Counted from the first letter of the stretch, positions 50,571-60,251 are shown. The stretch: DNA of 64,000 nt from Acidimicrobiales bacterium (GCA_016794585.1 JAEUJM010000003.1:1-64000); one strand, 5' to 3'. Notes: generated by a model not told the origin, from the letters alone. A program made the numbers and translations.

Positions 50571-52145
50571 TCAGGGACTCGAGGCCGGACCCCAGCCGCC
50601 GCCGCCGGGGGTGCGCATGCGGACGACGTCGCCGGCCTTCAGGTGGACCGTGCACTTGTCGGGGAGGCGGATGGCGGCCCCTTCCTCCCCGCCCGGGAGC
50701 AGCCAGTTCTCCCCCACCGCCCCCGCCTCGCCGCCGGCGAGGCCCCAGGGCGCGGAGACCCGGCGCTCGGTGATGAGCGACACCGTCGCGTCCACCAGCA
50801 CCTCGAGGTCCCGCTCGATCCCGTCACCGCCTCGCCACCGGCCGGCGCCCCCGGTGCCCGGACGCAGGCGCAGGGCCCTCACCCGCATCGGGTACGCCCG
50901 CTCCAGCGCCTCGATCGGGGTGTTCCGGGTGTTGGTCATGGCGGTGTGGACGCCGCTCATGCCGTCGCGGCCGTGGTCGCCGGGGCGGGCGCCCTGGCCG
51001 CCGCCGACGGTCTCGTAGTACACCCACGCCCCGCCGTCGGTGCCCGAGTCCGAGCCGCCGGTGCCGCCGATGAGCACGTTGTTCATGGTGCCCTGCGACG
51101 CCGCGCCGACCCGGTCGGGGACGGCCTGGGCCAGGGCGCCGAGGCACACGTCGGCCACCCGTTGGCTGACCTCGACATTGCCGGCGCCCACCGCGGCCGG
51201 CGGACGGGCCGCGACGACCGTGCCCGCCGGAGCGACCACCGTCACCGGTCGGAGGGCGCCGCCGTTGGCGGGGAGAGTGGGGTCCGTGGCCGAGCGCAAG
51301 GCGAACGCCACCGATGACACCGTCACCGCCTCCACGGCGTTGACGTTGCCCCGGCGCTGCGGGCCCGACCCGGTGAAGTCGAAGGCGGCCTCGTCGCCGT
51401 CCACGGTGAGGGTGACGACCACGGGCGTGGGCACCTGCTGGTCGTCGGCGGGCCCGAAGGAGTCGAGCACATCGGCGAACCCCCACGTGCCATCCGGGAG
51501 GCCGGACAGCGCCGCCCGCATCCGCCGCTCGCCGTACGACAGCACCTCGTCGAGGGGAGCATCGGCGAGCGCGGCGAGGCCGGCGGCTCCCACCACGTTG
51601 GCGCCCACCTGGGCGTCGAGGTCGCCCCGACGCTCCTCGGGGGTCCGGGAGTTGGCGAACAGCACGGCCCGCACTCCGTCGTCGAGCACCACGGGTGGGA
51701 GGCGCAGTCCCTCCTGGAACACCTCCACGGCGTCGGCGGGCAACGAGCCCGGGGCGGCGCCGCCGACGTCGGCATGGTGGGCCCGGTTGGCCACCCAGCC
51801 CACCAGGCGACCGTCGACGTGGACCGGGGCGACGAGGGTCAGGTCGTTGAGATGGGTGCCCCCGGCGAAGGGGTCGTTCAGCAGCACCTGTTGGCCCGGA
51901 GCCAGACCGTCGCCGAAGCGGGCGACCGCGGCGGCCACCGAGGCCGGCATAGAGCCCAGGTGCACCGGGATGTGCTCGGCCTGCACCAGCAGCTCTCCCG
52001 ACGCGGTGAACAGCGCCGCCGAGCAGTCGGCCCGCTCCTTGATGTTGGGGCTGAAGGCGGCCCGGCGCAGCACGGCCCCCATCTCCTCGGCCACCCCGGT
52101 GAGCCGGGAGATGAGCACCTGGAGCGACGCCGGGTCGAGGCTCAC
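50571..52145 (-). CDS. Hydantoinase B/oxoprolinase family subunit
   Basis: 524 aa. HyuB-type protein: RAAFSPNIKERADCSAALF near the N-terminus, QVLLNDPFAGGTHLNDLT, ANRAHHADVGGAAPGS with candidate metal ligands, and a glycine-rich C-terminus RTPGGGGWG. With HyuA it forms an ATP-dependent hydrolase of cyclic amides such as N-methylhydantoin or 5-oxoproline. GTG overlaps the stop of the A subunit (GTGA). Substrate specificity cannot be read from sequence. Confidence 0.92.
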   Translation of the reverse strand: MSLDPASLQVLISRLTGVAEEMGAVLRRAAFSPNIKERADCSAALFTASGELLVQAEHIPVHLGSMPASVAAAVARFGDGLAPGQQVLLNDPFAGGTHLNDLTLVAPVHVDGRLVGWVANRAHHADVGGAAPGSLPADAVEVFQEGLRLPPVVLDDGVRAVLFANSRTPEERRGDLDAQVGANVVGAAGLAALADAPLDEVLSYGERRMRAALSGLPDGTWGFADVLDSFGPADDQQVPTPVVVTLTVDGDEAAFDFTGSGPQRRGNVNAVEAVTVSSVAFALRSATDPTLPANGGALRPVTVVAPAGTVVAARPPAAVGAGNVEVSQRVADVCLGALAQAVPDRVGAASQGTMNNVLIGGTGGSDSGTDGGAWVYYETVGGGQGARPGDHGRDGMSGVHTAMTNTRNTPIEALERAYPMRVRALRLRPGTGGAGRWRGGDGIERDLEVLVDATVSLITERRVSAPWGLAGGEAGAVGENWLLPGGEEGAAIRLPDKCTVHLKAGDVVRMRTPGGGGWGPASSP

Positions 52146-53968
52146 CGCGTCGCCTCTCGAGAAGGTGACGAGGCCCGGACGAGCCGCAGGGCGCCGGCCT
52201 CGCCCTGCTCGGCCCGCCAGCCTTCCGGGAGCCACACGGTCGTGTCGGGCTCGACCAGCGCCACCGGCCCCACGCCGTGGGGTCGGTCCGGCTCGGGCAG
52301 GTCGGCCACGTCGAGCGGCGCGGGGAGGCGGGCCGTGGCCCGGAGGGCGACGACCTCGACGGGGGCGCCTGGGCGGGCGTAGCCGTTGCGACGCTCGTGC
52401 TCAGCCGGGAAGGCCCCCACGTCGGCCACCGAGAGCTCGTGGCTCTGACCGGCGTAGCGGCAGTCGACCAGGCGCTCGACGAGAACCTCCGCACCGGTGG
52501 CACCGCCGCCCAAGCCGGAGGCGGCCTCGCCGACCATGCGGTCGAGCGCCGCCTCGACACCCTCCAGGTCGGACGGGTCGGGCCAGGACCGCACGAGGTC
52601 GTGCTGGCGGGGCCCGGCCAGGATGCCGACCGCCGAGAGGACGCCGGCCCGGGCGGGCACGAGCACGGTGGCCACCCCGAGGGCGTCGGCCAGGGCACAG
52701 GCGTGCAGCGGGCCGGCGCCGCCGAAGGCCACCAGCGCCCCCTCGCGGGGATCCACGCCCCGGGCCACCGACACGGTCCGCAGCGCCCGCTCCATCGAGG
52801 CGTCCACCACGGCGAGCACGCCCTCGGCGGCGGCCTCGGCGGACCCCACCCTCAGGGACTCGAGGGCCGCCACCGCGGCCACCCGGTCGAGCCGACCCAG
52901 CCCGGGGAACTCTGCGTCGGCGGGGATGCGGCCGGCGACCAGGTTGGCGTCGGTGACCGTCGGCGCCCGGCCGCCTCGCCCATAGCACGCCGGCCCCGGG
53001 TCGGCGCCGGCGCTGCCCGGGCCCACCACCAGCGCGCCGCCCGGGTCGACCCTGGCGATGGAGCCGCCTCCCGCCCCGATGGTGTGCACGTCGAGCGAGG
53101 GCAGGCGGACGGGCAACCCGGCGACATCGCGCTGGGCGGCCGGGGTCGGGTGGCCGTCGAGGATCAGGCACACGTCGGTGCTCGTGCCCCCCATGTCGAA
53201 GCTGAGCGCGGTGGCGAAGCCGTTGGCCCGGGCCACGGCGGCGGCGGCCCGGGCGCCGCCGGCCGGTCCCGACAAGAGAAGCAGCGCCGGCGTCGCCGCG
53301 GCCTCTTCCACCGTGACCAATCCTCCCGCCGAGGTCATCACCGTCACCGCGTCCGCCATCGACGTGAGCGAGCGGAGGTAGGCACCGCACGCCGGGCGCA
53401 GGTAGGCGTTCAGCACCGTCGTGACGGTGCGTTCGTACTCCCGGAACTCCGGGGCCACCTCGTGCGAGGCGCTCACGTCGTGTCCGGACGCCCGCAGCGC
53501 CGCCGCCACCGCCTGTTCGTGACGGGGGTCGACATCGGCGTGCAGCAGGCACACCGCCACCGCCTCGACGTCGTCGGCCAGCGCCGGGGGCACCCCGGCC
53601 GGGTCGAGCTCGTTGCCGTGGTGGTCCAAGCGGCCCGCGACCTCGTAGCGGTGCGCTCTCGTGACGAGCGGCTCGGGGCGGTCGACCCACGGGTCGTAGA
53701 GCGAGGGCCGGTGCTGGCGGGCGATCTCGACGACGTCGGCGAAGCCCTCGTTGGTCACGAGGGCGACCGTTGCGCCCCGCCGCTCCAGCAGTGCGTTGGT
53801 GGCCACGGTGGTGCCGTGGGCGAGCACCTGGGGGTGGCCGCCCAGCGCGGCCACCCCGTGCTGCACGGCGTCGGCGGGATGCCGGGGCGTCGAGAGCACC
53901 TTCGCCACCGCGCCCCGGTCGTCGACGAGGTCCGTGAAGGTCCCTCCGGCGTCCGACCCGATGCGCAC
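52142..53968 (-). CDS. Hydantoinase A/oxoprolinase family subunit
   Basis: 608 aa. N-terminal ASKHA-type ATP site IGSDAGGTFTDLV, then AHGTTVATNALLERRGATVAL, the LSFDMGGTSTDV phosphate-2 motif and LDVHTIGAGGGSIA, all hallmarks of HyuA. It uses ATP to open cyclic amides together with the HyuB subunit. Rather short for the family (usual about 680-700 aa), the loss being at the C-terminus. The GTG is preceded at 6 nt by TAGCGT. Confidence 0.93.
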   Translation of the reverse strand: MRIGSDAGGTFTDLVDDRGAVAKVLSTPRHPADAVQHGVAALGGHPQVLAHGTTVATNALLERRGATVALVTNEGFADVVEIARQHRPSLYDPWVDRPEPLVTRAHRYEVAGRLDHHGNELDPAGVPPALADDVEAVAVCLLHADVDPRHEQAVAAALRASGHDVSASHEVAPEFREYERTVTTVLNAYLRPACGAYLRSLTSMADAVTVMTSAGGLVTVEEAAATPALLLLSGPAGGARAAAAVARANGFATALSFDMGGTSTDVCLILDGHPTPAAQRDVAGLPVRLPSLDVHTIGAGGGSIARVDPGGALVVGPGSAGADPGPACYGRGGRAPTVTDANLVAGRIPADAEFPGLGRLDRVAAVAALESLRVGSAEAAAEGVLAVVDASMERALRTVSVARGVDPREGALVAFGGAGPLHACALADALGVATVLVPARAGVLSAVGILAGPRQHDLVRSWPDPSDLEGVEAALDRMVGEAASGLGGGATGAEVLVERLVDCRYAGQSHELSVADVGAFPAEHERRNGYARPGAPVEVVALRATARLPAPLDVADLPEPDRPHGVGPVALVEPDTTVWLPEGWRAEQGEAGALRLVRASSPSREATR

Positions 53969-53974
53969 GCCCCG

Positions 53975-53980
53975 ACGCTA
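53975..53980 (-). promoter_or_regulatory. -10 hexamer TAGCGT, leaderless promoter
   Basis: Minus-strand TAGCGT ends 6 nt before the GTG at 53968 of the hydantoinase A gene. Confidence 0.5.
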
Positions 53981-54174
53981 GGCGCTGGGACACGGCCACC
54001 CCAGCGGCCGATGCGTCCTCGTTGGCTCATTCGCGCTACGACGCCGCCGATCAAAGGGAGAGGCGGAGCCAACCCAGGCAAGACGCGCTGTACGTGGTTG
54101 CCTGCTCACGCTTTGTGGTTTACTCAGAGCCAGCGATCCTCGGACCGACGCCGGGGCAGGAAGGAGTGGGGCGA

Positions 54175-54711
54175 GTGGCGATGTTCCGGCGCAAGGCCAA
54201 GGATGGCGAGCCGGCGACGGACAACGTGGACCTGAGCGATGGTGACCATGCCTGGTGGGCCAACGGCCGGGTCCAGCACACCCCCACCTTCACGCCCGAC
54301 GAGGTCGACGCACCCGTCGAGGCCCCCACCCCCTCGAGCGACGCGCCATGGGCGTTCACCGACGTCTTCTCGGCCGACGTGGACGGGGCCATCGACCGGG
54401 AGTTCGGTACCACCGAGCCCGGGAAGGGCCCCGCCGGTGAGCCCACCGGCGACGGGCGCAGCCTCGCCGAGGTCTTCATGGAGGAGTCGGCCTACCGGAC
54501 CTTGGGCCTCGAGCCCGGCGCCTCATGGGACGACGTCGTCCTCGCCCACCGCCGACTGGCCAAGCGCTTCCACCCCGACCGCCTCATCCACGCCGAGGAC
54601 CACGAGCGCGCCGAGGGCGAGCAGAAGATGATCGAGGCCAACGCCGCCTACGAGACCCTGCGCAAGCAGCACCGCCCCCACACCCACACCTCGGGGCTCT
54701 TCAGCCGCTGA
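54175..54711 (+). CDS. J-domain (DnaJ-like) protein
   Basis: 178 aa. The C-terminal 70 residues form a J domain: AYRTLGLEPGASWDDVVLAH, RLAKRFHPDRL with the HPD tripeptide that stimulates DnaK ATPase, and a third helix. The N-terminal half is acidic and low in complexity, without Gly/Phe or zinc-finger regions. AAGGAG lies 8 nt before GTG 54175, which is preferred to ATG 54181. A weak promoter (TTTACT at 54119) lies upstream. Probably a client-specific Hsp70 co-chaperone. Confidence 0.8.
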   Translation: MAMFRRKAKDGEPATDNVDLSDGDHAWWANGRVQHTPTFTPDEVDAPVEAPTPSSDAPWAFTDVFSADVDGAIDREFGTTEPGKGPAGEPTGDGRSLAEVFMEESAYRTLGLEPGASWDDVVLAHRRLAKRFHPDRLIHAEDHERAEGEQKMIEANAAYETLRKQHRPHTHTSGLFSR

Positions 54712-54717
54712 GGCTGC

Positions 54718-55176
54718 TCAGAGATCCGGGGGCGCGTCCCCGGAGCGCGAGGCCTGGGTCTGGCACGCCTCCACCGCGAGGGCGTCGACCAGGTCGTTCA
54801 TGGGGTCACCGCTGTGGCCCTTCACCCAGCGGAAGGTGACGTCGCCCCGGGCGAGGTACCGGTCGATGAGCGGCTCCCAGAGGTCCCGGTTGGCGACGGG
54901 CTTCTTCTGGCTGTTGGTCCAGTTCCGCCGCTTCCAACCCTCGTACCAGCGGTCCTTGAAGCAGTTCACGACGTAGGTCGAGTCGCTGACCACGAGCACC
55001 GGACCCTCGATGGCGTAGAGCGCCTCGAGCGCCGCGAAGATCTCCATGCGCTGGTTGGTGGTGTGCGCCGCCGCGCCGCTGGCGAAGGCGCCGCCGGGAA
55101 CGGCCCACGCCCACCCGCCGGGGCCGGGGTTCCCCGAGCACGCGCCGTCTGTGTACACGAGGGTCGGCTCGGCCAT
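54718..55176 (-). CDS. rnhA: Ribonuclease HI
   Basis: 152 aa, normal length. Catalytic acids are visible in VYTDGACSGNPGPGG (D10), MEIFAALEAL (E45), VVSDSTYV (D65) and MNDLVDALA. It cleaves RNA in RNA-DNA hybrids. The handle region KDRWYEGWKRRNWTNSQKKP is like that of the E. coli enzyme. Converges with the J-domain gene; CACCAT ends 7 nt before the ATG and could be the -10. Confidence 0.95.
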   Translation of the reverse strand: MAEPTLVYTDGACSGNPGPGGWAWAVPGGAFASGAAAHTTNQRMEIFAALEALYAIEGPVLVVSDSTYVVNCFKDRWYEGWKRRNWTNSQKKPVANRDLWEPLIDRYLARGDVTFRWVKGHSGDPMNDLVDALAVEACQTQASRSGDAPPDL

Positions 55177-55236
55177 GGGCCCGATGGTGGCACGTCACCT
55201 GTTGTGTTTCGGGCATGCAGCCATGAGCATGGCGAG

Positions 55237-57939
55237 ATGATCATCGACGGCTTCGTGCACCAACTGCCCGACATCGATCCCGAGGAGACCGGTGAGTGGC
55301 TCGACTCCCTCGACGCCGTCGTCGGCACCCACGACCGCTCCCGCGCCCGGTTCCTCATCGCCAAGCTGCTCGAACGCGCCCGCGAGCTCCAGGTGGGCGT
55401 CCCCGCCCAGGTGGCCACGCCCTACGTCAACACCATCCCCGCGGCCGAGGAGCCCTGGTTCCCCGGCGACGAGCACCTCGAGCGCCGCATCCGGGCCTAC
55501 ATCCGCTGGAACGCTGCGGTGATGGTGGTCAAGGCCAACAAGCACGACGACGGCATCGGGGGCCACCTCTCCACCTTCGCCTCGTCCGCCGCCCTGTACG
55601 AGGTGGGCTTCAACCACTTCTTCCGCGGCAAGGACGACGGCCTCGCCGGCGACCACGTGTACATCCAGGGCCACGCCACCCCGGGCATCTACGCCCGGGC
55701 CTTCCTCGAGGGACGGCTCGACGAGGGTCAGCTCGACCACTTCCGCCGCGAGATCGCGGGCAAGGGCCTCTCCAGCTACCCCCATCCCCGGCTCATGCCC
55801 GACTTCTGGGAGTACCCCACCGTGTCCATGGGGCTGGGGCCGCTCAACTCGATCTACCAGGCCCGCTTCAACCGCTACCTCCACAACCGCTCGATCGACG
55901 ACACCGCGGAGTCCCGGGTGTGGTGCTTCGTCGGTGACGGCGAGTGCGACGAGCCCGAGACCCTCGGGTCGATCTCGCTGGCCGCCCGCGAGCAGCTCGA
56001 CAACCTCACCTGGGTGATCAACTGCAACCTCCAGCGCCTCGACGGACCGGTGCGGGGCAACGGCAAGGTCGTCCAGGAGCTCGAGGCCATCTTCCGGGGT
56101 GCCGGATGGAACGTCATCAAGGTGATCTGGGGCTCGAAGTGGGACGAGTTGCTGGCCAGCGACGTCGACGGCGTCCTGCTCGAGAAGATGAACACCACCG
56201 TCGACGGGGACTTCCAGCGCTACACCACCGCGGACGGGGCCCACATCCGCCGGCACTTCTTCGGGCCCGACCCCCGTCTCGGGCGCCTGGTCGAGCACCT
56301 GAGCGACGAGGACCTCCGGCTGCTGCCACGCGGCGGCCACGACTATCGCAAGCTCTACGCCGCCTACAAGTGGGCCACCGAGCAGCGCGGCGCACCCACG
56401 GTGATCCTGGCCAAGACGGTCAAGGGGTGGACCCTCGGCCCCGACGTCGAGGGCCGCAACGCCACCCACCAGATCAAGAAGATGTCGACGAAGCAGCTGC
56501 TCGAGCTCCGGGCCCGCCTCCACCTCGAGGACGAGATCCCCGAGGAGGCGCTGCACGACGACACCGACCCCCCCTACCTCCGCCCCGCCGAGGACTCCCC
56601 CGAGCATCGCTACCTCATGGCCCGCCGCACCGCGCTGGACGGGGCGCTGCCCCGTCGCACCACCGAGGTCAAGCGACCCCTCACGCTGCCCGCCGACGAC
56701 CCCTTCGTCGAGCTGGCCGCCGGTTCGGGCGGCCAGTCCGTGTCGACCACGATGGCGTTCACTCGGCTGCTGCGGAACCTCCTGCGTGACGAGCACTTCG
56801 GCCCCCGCGTGGTCCCCATCATCCCCGACGAGGCCCGCACCTTCGGCATGGACGCGCTGTTCCGCGAGTTCAACATCTACGCCAGCCAGGGCCAGTTGTA
56901 CGAGGCGGTGGACGCCAACCTGCTCCTGTCCTACGCCGAGGCACGAGACGGCCAGATCCTCGAAGAGGGCATCACCGAGGCGGGCTGCGCCGCCAGCTTC
57001 ACGGCGGCAGGGACGTCGTACGCCACCCGCGGTGTCCCCATGGTCCCGTTCTTCACCTTCTACTCGATGTTCGGCTTCCAGCGGGTGGGTGACCTGCTGT
57101 GGGCGGCGGCCGACGCCCGCACCCGCGGCTTCCTCATGGCCGCCACCGCGGGCCGCACCACCCTCCTCGGCGAAGGGCTCCAGCACCAGGACGGCCACAG
57201 CCTGCTCCTGGCCTCGACCGTGCCCACCTGCCGTGCCTACGACCCGGCCTTCGCGTACGAGATGGCCGCGATCATCCGCGAGGGCATCCACGCCATGTAC
57301 GAGCGGGACGAGGACGTCTACTACTACCTCACCCTCTACAACGAGAACTACGAGATGCCCGCCGCGCCCGAAGGCGTCACCGACGGGCTCCTCGCCGGCC
57401 TCTACCGGTGGCAGGACCGACCCGAGGGCCTCGACGGTGGCGCCCCCAGGGCCAGCATCGTGTTCTCGGGCACCGCGCACCGCGCCGCCCGGGACGCCCG
57501 CGACGCGCTCGCCGAGCACTACGGGGTGGCCGCGGACCTCTGGAGCGCCACCTCCTACAAGGCGCTGCGCGAGGACGCCATGGCGGCCGAGCGCTGGAAC
57601 CGCCTGCACCCCGGCGCCGAGGCCCGGGTGCCCTACGTGACGCAGGCGCTGGCCGACGGCACCGGCCCGGTCGTGGCCGTGACCGACTTCATGCGGGCCG
57701 TGCCCGACCAGGTGTCCCGCTGGGTCCCCCGCCCGTACGTGTCGCTCGGCACCGACGGGTTCGGGCGCAGCGACACCCGCGAGCAGCTCCGGCGCTTCTT
57801 CGAGGTGGACGAGGGCCACGTCGTCCTGGCCACCCTCACCGAGCTGGCCGCGGCCGGGGCGGTACCCGACGACCGCGTCACCGACGCCCTGGCCCGCTAC
57901 GAGATCGACCCCGACGCGGTCGAGCCCTGGAGCGGCTGA
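55237..57939 (+). CDS. aceE: Pyruvate dehydrogenase E1 component, homodimeric
   Basis: 900 aa. Thiamine-diphosphate motif GDGECDEPETLG followed by NCNLQRLDG, the N-terminal GHLSTFASSAALYEVGFNHF block and the C-terminal GTDGFGRSDTREQLRRFFEV of AceE. It decarboxylates pyruvate and acetylates the E2 lipoyl domain, feeding acetyl-CoA to the TCA cycle. E2 and E3 genes are not nearby, as is usual in Actinomycetota. ATG chosen at MIIDGFVHQLPD, the natural N-terminus; the open frame upstream is a shadow of rnhA. Confidence 0.96.
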   Translation: MIIDGFVHQLPDIDPEETGEWLDSLDAVVGTHDRSRARFLIAKLLERARELQVGVPAQVATPYVNTIPAAEEPWFPGDEHLERRIRAYIRWNAAVMVVKANKHDDGIGGHLSTFASSAALYEVGFNHFFRGKDDGLAGDHVYIQGHATPGIYARAFLEGRLDEGQLDHFRREIAGKGLSSYPHPRLMPDFWEYPTVSMGLGPLNSIYQARFNRYLHNRSIDDTAESRVWCFVGDGECDEPETLGSISLAAREQLDNLTWVINCNLQRLDGPVRGNGKVVQELEAIFRGAGWNVIKVIWGSKWDELLASDVDGVLLEKMNTTVDGDFQRYTTADGAHIRRHFFGPDPRLGRLVEHLSDEDLRLLPRGGHDYRKLYAAYKWATEQRGAPTVILAKTVKGWTLGPDVEGRNATHQIKKMSTKQLLELRARLHLEDEIPEEALHDDTDPPYLRPAEDSPEHRYLMARRTALDGALPRRTTEVKRPLTLPADDPFVELAAGSGGQSVSTTMAFTRLLRNLLRDEHFGPRVVPIIPDEARTFGMDALFREFNIYASQGQLYEAVDANLLLSYAEARDGQILEEGITEAGCAASFTAAGTSYATRGVPMVPFFTFYSMFGFQRVGDLLWAAADARTRGFLMAATAGRTTLLGEGLQHQDGHSLLLASTVPTCRAYDPAFAYEMAAIIREGIHAMYERDEDVYYYLTLYNENYEMPAAPEGVTDGLLAGLYRWQDRPEGLDGGAPRASIVFSGTAHRAARDARDALAEHYGVAADLWSATSYKALREDAMAAERWNRLHPGAEARVPYVTQALADGTGPVVAVTDFMRAVPDQVSRWVPRPYVSLGTDGFGRSDTREQLRRFFEVDEGHVVLATLTELAAAGAVPDDRVTDALARYEIDPDAVEPWSG

Positions 57940-57956
57940 CCGCCGAGGGGCCGGGA

Positions 57957-57962
57957 TAGGGT
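57957..57962 (+). promoter_or_regulatory. -10 hexamer TAGGGT, leaderless promoter
   Basis: TAGGGT ends 8 nt before the ATG at 57971. Confidence 0.45.
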
Positions 57963-57970
57963 CTGGCCCG

Positions 57971-58648
57971 ATGCCGCCCGAGCCCGCCGACCCCGAGGCC
58001 TCCTCCTCGCCTGCCGGCGGCGGGGACGCCGTGGCGGCCCGGCGACGCGCCGCCAAGGCCCCCACCAGCCCGGCTGCCGGCCGGGCGGGCCAGCCGCTCC
58101 ACCCCCTCGTGGTCACCGTGCCCATCGGGGCGTGGGTCATCAGCTTCGCCTTCGACCTGGCCGCCCGCACCGCCAACGAGGAGCTCGTCTACGCCCGGGG
58201 CGCGTTCTGGCTCATCGGCGTGGGCGTCGTGGGCGGCGTCGCCGCCGCCGCCACCGGCCTGCTCGACCTGCTCGCCATCCCGCGGGGGACCCGCGCGCAC
58301 CGCACCGGTCTCGTCCACCTCGGCCTCAGCACCTTCGCCCTGGCCGCGTTCACGGTCTCGTTCCTGCTCCGCCGGGGCGCCGACAGCCTTCAGGCCGCCA
58401 CCGCGCCGATGCTGGCCCTCTCGGTGGTCGCCCTGTCCGCCCTCGCGGTCTCCGCCTGGCTGGGGGTGCGGCTGGCCTTCCGCTACGGCGTCCGCGTGGT
58501 CGACGAAGCCGCCCAGGACGAGGGCTACCTCCTCACCGGCGACGGCCCAGATGCCTCCGCCGAGGCGGGTCCGGACGACACCGGCACCCACGACACCACC
58601 ACCGCCGACGACGACGACGACGACACCGACGCTGAGGTCACCGCATGA
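57971..58648 (+). CDS. DUF2231 membrane protein
   Basis: 225 aa. Four hydrophobic spans starting with QPLHPLVVTVPIGAWV, the histidine-containing motif of DUF2231, then SFLLRRGAD and a conserved final span leading to LAFRYGVRVV. The C-terminus is an acidic Asp-rich tail. It resembles the C-terminal part of the GT-C fusion at 18211-20286 closely enough to be a direct paralogue. Function unknown. Overlaps the next gene by ATGA. Confidence 0.85.
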   Translation: MPPEPADPEASSSPAGGGDAVAARRRAAKAPTSPAAGRAGQPLHPLVVTVPIGAWVISFAFDLAARTANEELVYARGAFWLIGVGVVGGVAAAATGLLDLLAIPRGTRAHRTGLVHLGLSTFALAAFTVSFLLRRGADSLQAATAPMLALSVVALSALAVSAWLGVRLAFRYGVRVVDEAAQDEGYLLTGDGPDASAEAGPDDTGTHDTTTADDDDDDTDAEVTA

Positions 58649-59238
58649 GCACCGAGGTGCAATTCCCCATCACCTTCGACGACGACGCCAACGTGCTGCT
58701 GGCCCACGACCCACTGGCCCTGCTGTTCGGGATGCTGCTCGACCAGCAGGTCCCCATGACGTGGGCCTTCAAGTCACCGATCGTCATCAAAGAGCGCCTC
58801 GGCGACCGGTGGTCCCCCTCGGCCATCGCGGCGATGGACCCCGAGGAGCTCGTTGCGATCTTCTGCGAGAAGCCCGCCGTGCACCGCTACCCCGCGGCGA
58901 TGGCCCGCCGGGCGCACGCCATCGCCGTCGAGATCGCCGACCACTACGACGGCGACACCGCCTCGATCTGGACCACGGCCCGCTCCGGTGCCGAGCTCTA
59001 CCGCCGGGTCTCGTCCCTGCCGGGTTTCGGCGAGGAGAAGGCCCAGATCTTCGTCGCCCTTCTGGCCAAGCGCTTCGAGGTGAAGCCGCGTGGTTGGAAG
59101 GCCGCGGCCGGCGCCTTCAGCGACGACCAGCCCCGCTCGGCGGCCGACGTCGACTCCCTGCCGAAGCTCCGCGAGGTCCAGGCCTGGAAGAAGGCGCAGA
59201 AGGCCGCGAAGAAGAGCAAGTCCGAATTCTCGCTGTGA
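58645..59238 (+). CDS. HhH-GPD-type base-excision repair protein
   Basis: 197 aa. Short DNA-glycosylase-like protein with FGMLLDQQVPMTWAFKSP, and a helix-hairpin-helix SLPGFGEEKAQIFVALLAKR. It matches the actinobacterial HhH-GPD group that lacks the Fe-S cluster loop. The C-terminus is lysine-rich (KKAQKAAKKSKSE) and may bind DNA. Base specificity unknown. Start overlaps the DUF2231 stop. Confidence 0.82.
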   Translation: MSTEVQFPITFDDDANVLLAHDPLALLFGMLLDQQVPMTWAFKSPIVIKERLGDRWSPSAIAAMDPEELVAIFCEKPAVHRYPAAMARRAHAIAVEIADHYDGDTASIWTTARSGAELYRRVSSLPGFGEEKAQIFVALLAKRFEVKPRGWKAAAGAFSDDQPRSAADVDSLPKLREVQAWKKAQKAAKKSKSEFSL

Positions 59239-59261
59239 CCCCGGGGGCCGGTCGGCGCTGA

Positions 59262-60053
59262 TCAGCCGGGCCCGGAGGGCGCCGTCCGCAGGGGCGCCGG
59301 AAGCGCGTGCTTCTGGCGGTCCAACCAGCCGAGGAGCACCGCCACGGCCCGGGGGTCGTGGCGCAGTTGGTGGCCGGCGCCGGCCACGAAGCGCAGCTCG
59401 GCACCGCCGTGGGCGTCGGCGAGCAGACGGGCGTCGAAGTCGGGCACGACCTCGTCCTGCGAGCCGTGCATCACGAGCAACGGCCGCGGCGCGAGGCGGG
59501 TGGCGGCGTCGAGCGGGCGGATCTCGCGGAGCTGCTTCGACCATGCATCCATCGAGGGCGGCCAGTCGGGATCGTCGATGACGCCGACCTCACGGGCGTG
59601 GGCCAGGAGACGAGCCGGCCGCCGGGCCCAGTCGTCGAAGTCGGCCGGCGCACCGATGGCGGCCACCCCGGCGATGCGCGGGTCCTCGGCGCCGGCACAG
59701 ATGCCGAGCGCCCCTCCCGTGCCGAAGCCGGCGCACCACGCCCGGCTCGCGCCCTGGTCGACCAGGAGGTGGTCGATGGCGGCGTGCAGGTCGTCCAGCC
59801 AGCCTTGGAGGGAGAATTGCCCCTCGGAGGGTCGACAGCCTCGGAGGTTGAGCGCGAGCACCACCCACCCCAGCTCGGTGGCGATGCGATCGGCCAGCTG
59901 GGGATAGGTGTGCGCCGACTTGGGGGCACCGCCGGCCCCCGACGGGAAGCCGTGGAGCAGGGCCAGGCCCGGGAGCCCGGCGCTGTCGCTGGTGGCCGGG
60001 CGCGCCAGGTGGGCGGCCAGCTCCAGCTCGCCCGAGCGGAACCGGTGATCCAC
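59262..60053 (-). CDS. Alpha/beta-hydrolase-fold protein with altered nucleophile elbow
   Basis: 263 aa. Oxyanion region LALLHGFPSGAGG, nucleophile elbow AGFGTGGALG, acid VMHGSQDEVVP and histidine GAGHQLRHD. The elbow reads G-F-G-T-G, so the usual Ser is Gly; either the protein is not a serine hydrolase or another residue serves. It lies 3 nt after the small protein at 60057-60245 and is surely in its transcript. Function unknown. Confidence 0.78.
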   Translation of the reverse strand: MDHRFRSGELELAAHLARPATSDSAGLPGLALLHGFPSGAGGAPKSAHTYPQLADRIATELGWVVLALNLRGCRPSEGQFSLQGWLDDLHAAIDHLLVDQGASRAWCAGFGTGGALGICAGAEDPRIAGVAAIGAPADFDDWARRPARLLAHAREVGVIDDPDWPPSMDAWSKQLREIRPLDAATRLAPRPLLVMHGSQDEVVPDFDARLLADAHGGAELRFVAGAGHQLRHDPRAVAVLLGWLDRQKHALPAPLRTAPSGPG

Positions 60054-60056
60054 CGG

Positions 60057-60245
60057 TCAGGCCGGCCGGTACCCGCGGTTGCGTGCCTCGGCGAGGGTGT
60101 CGGGGCCGAAGCAGAGGAAGGTCTCGGCCGCCATGAGGTCGGCGATGACCTCCGGGTCGGTGGCCTCGTCGTCGAGGTCGTACACCAACTGGGTGCGCTT
60201 GTCGCCGAGCCAGCGGTTGTGCTCGAAGCGGGTGGGTCGGTCCAT
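60057..60245 (-). CDS. Small conserved-looking protein of unknown function
   Basis: 62 aa, strong third-position GC bias and good start signal (TACGAT ending 6 nt before the ATG). Sequence begins MDRPTRFEHNRWLGDKRTQL and ends LAEARNRGYRPA; mixed charge, no signal or membrane segment. First gene of the pair with the alpha/beta-hydrolase-fold protein. No family recognised. Confidence 0.65.
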   Translation of the reverse strand: MDRPTRFEHNRWLGDKRTQLVYDLDDEATDPEVIADLMAAETFLCFGPDTLAEARNRGYRPA

Positions 60246-60251
60246 GCGCCC

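Noticed and set aside
55195..58176. 993-codon minus-strand frame opposite aceE
   Set aside because: It mirrors the third positions of aceE, whose family identity is certain. No motif on the minus strand.
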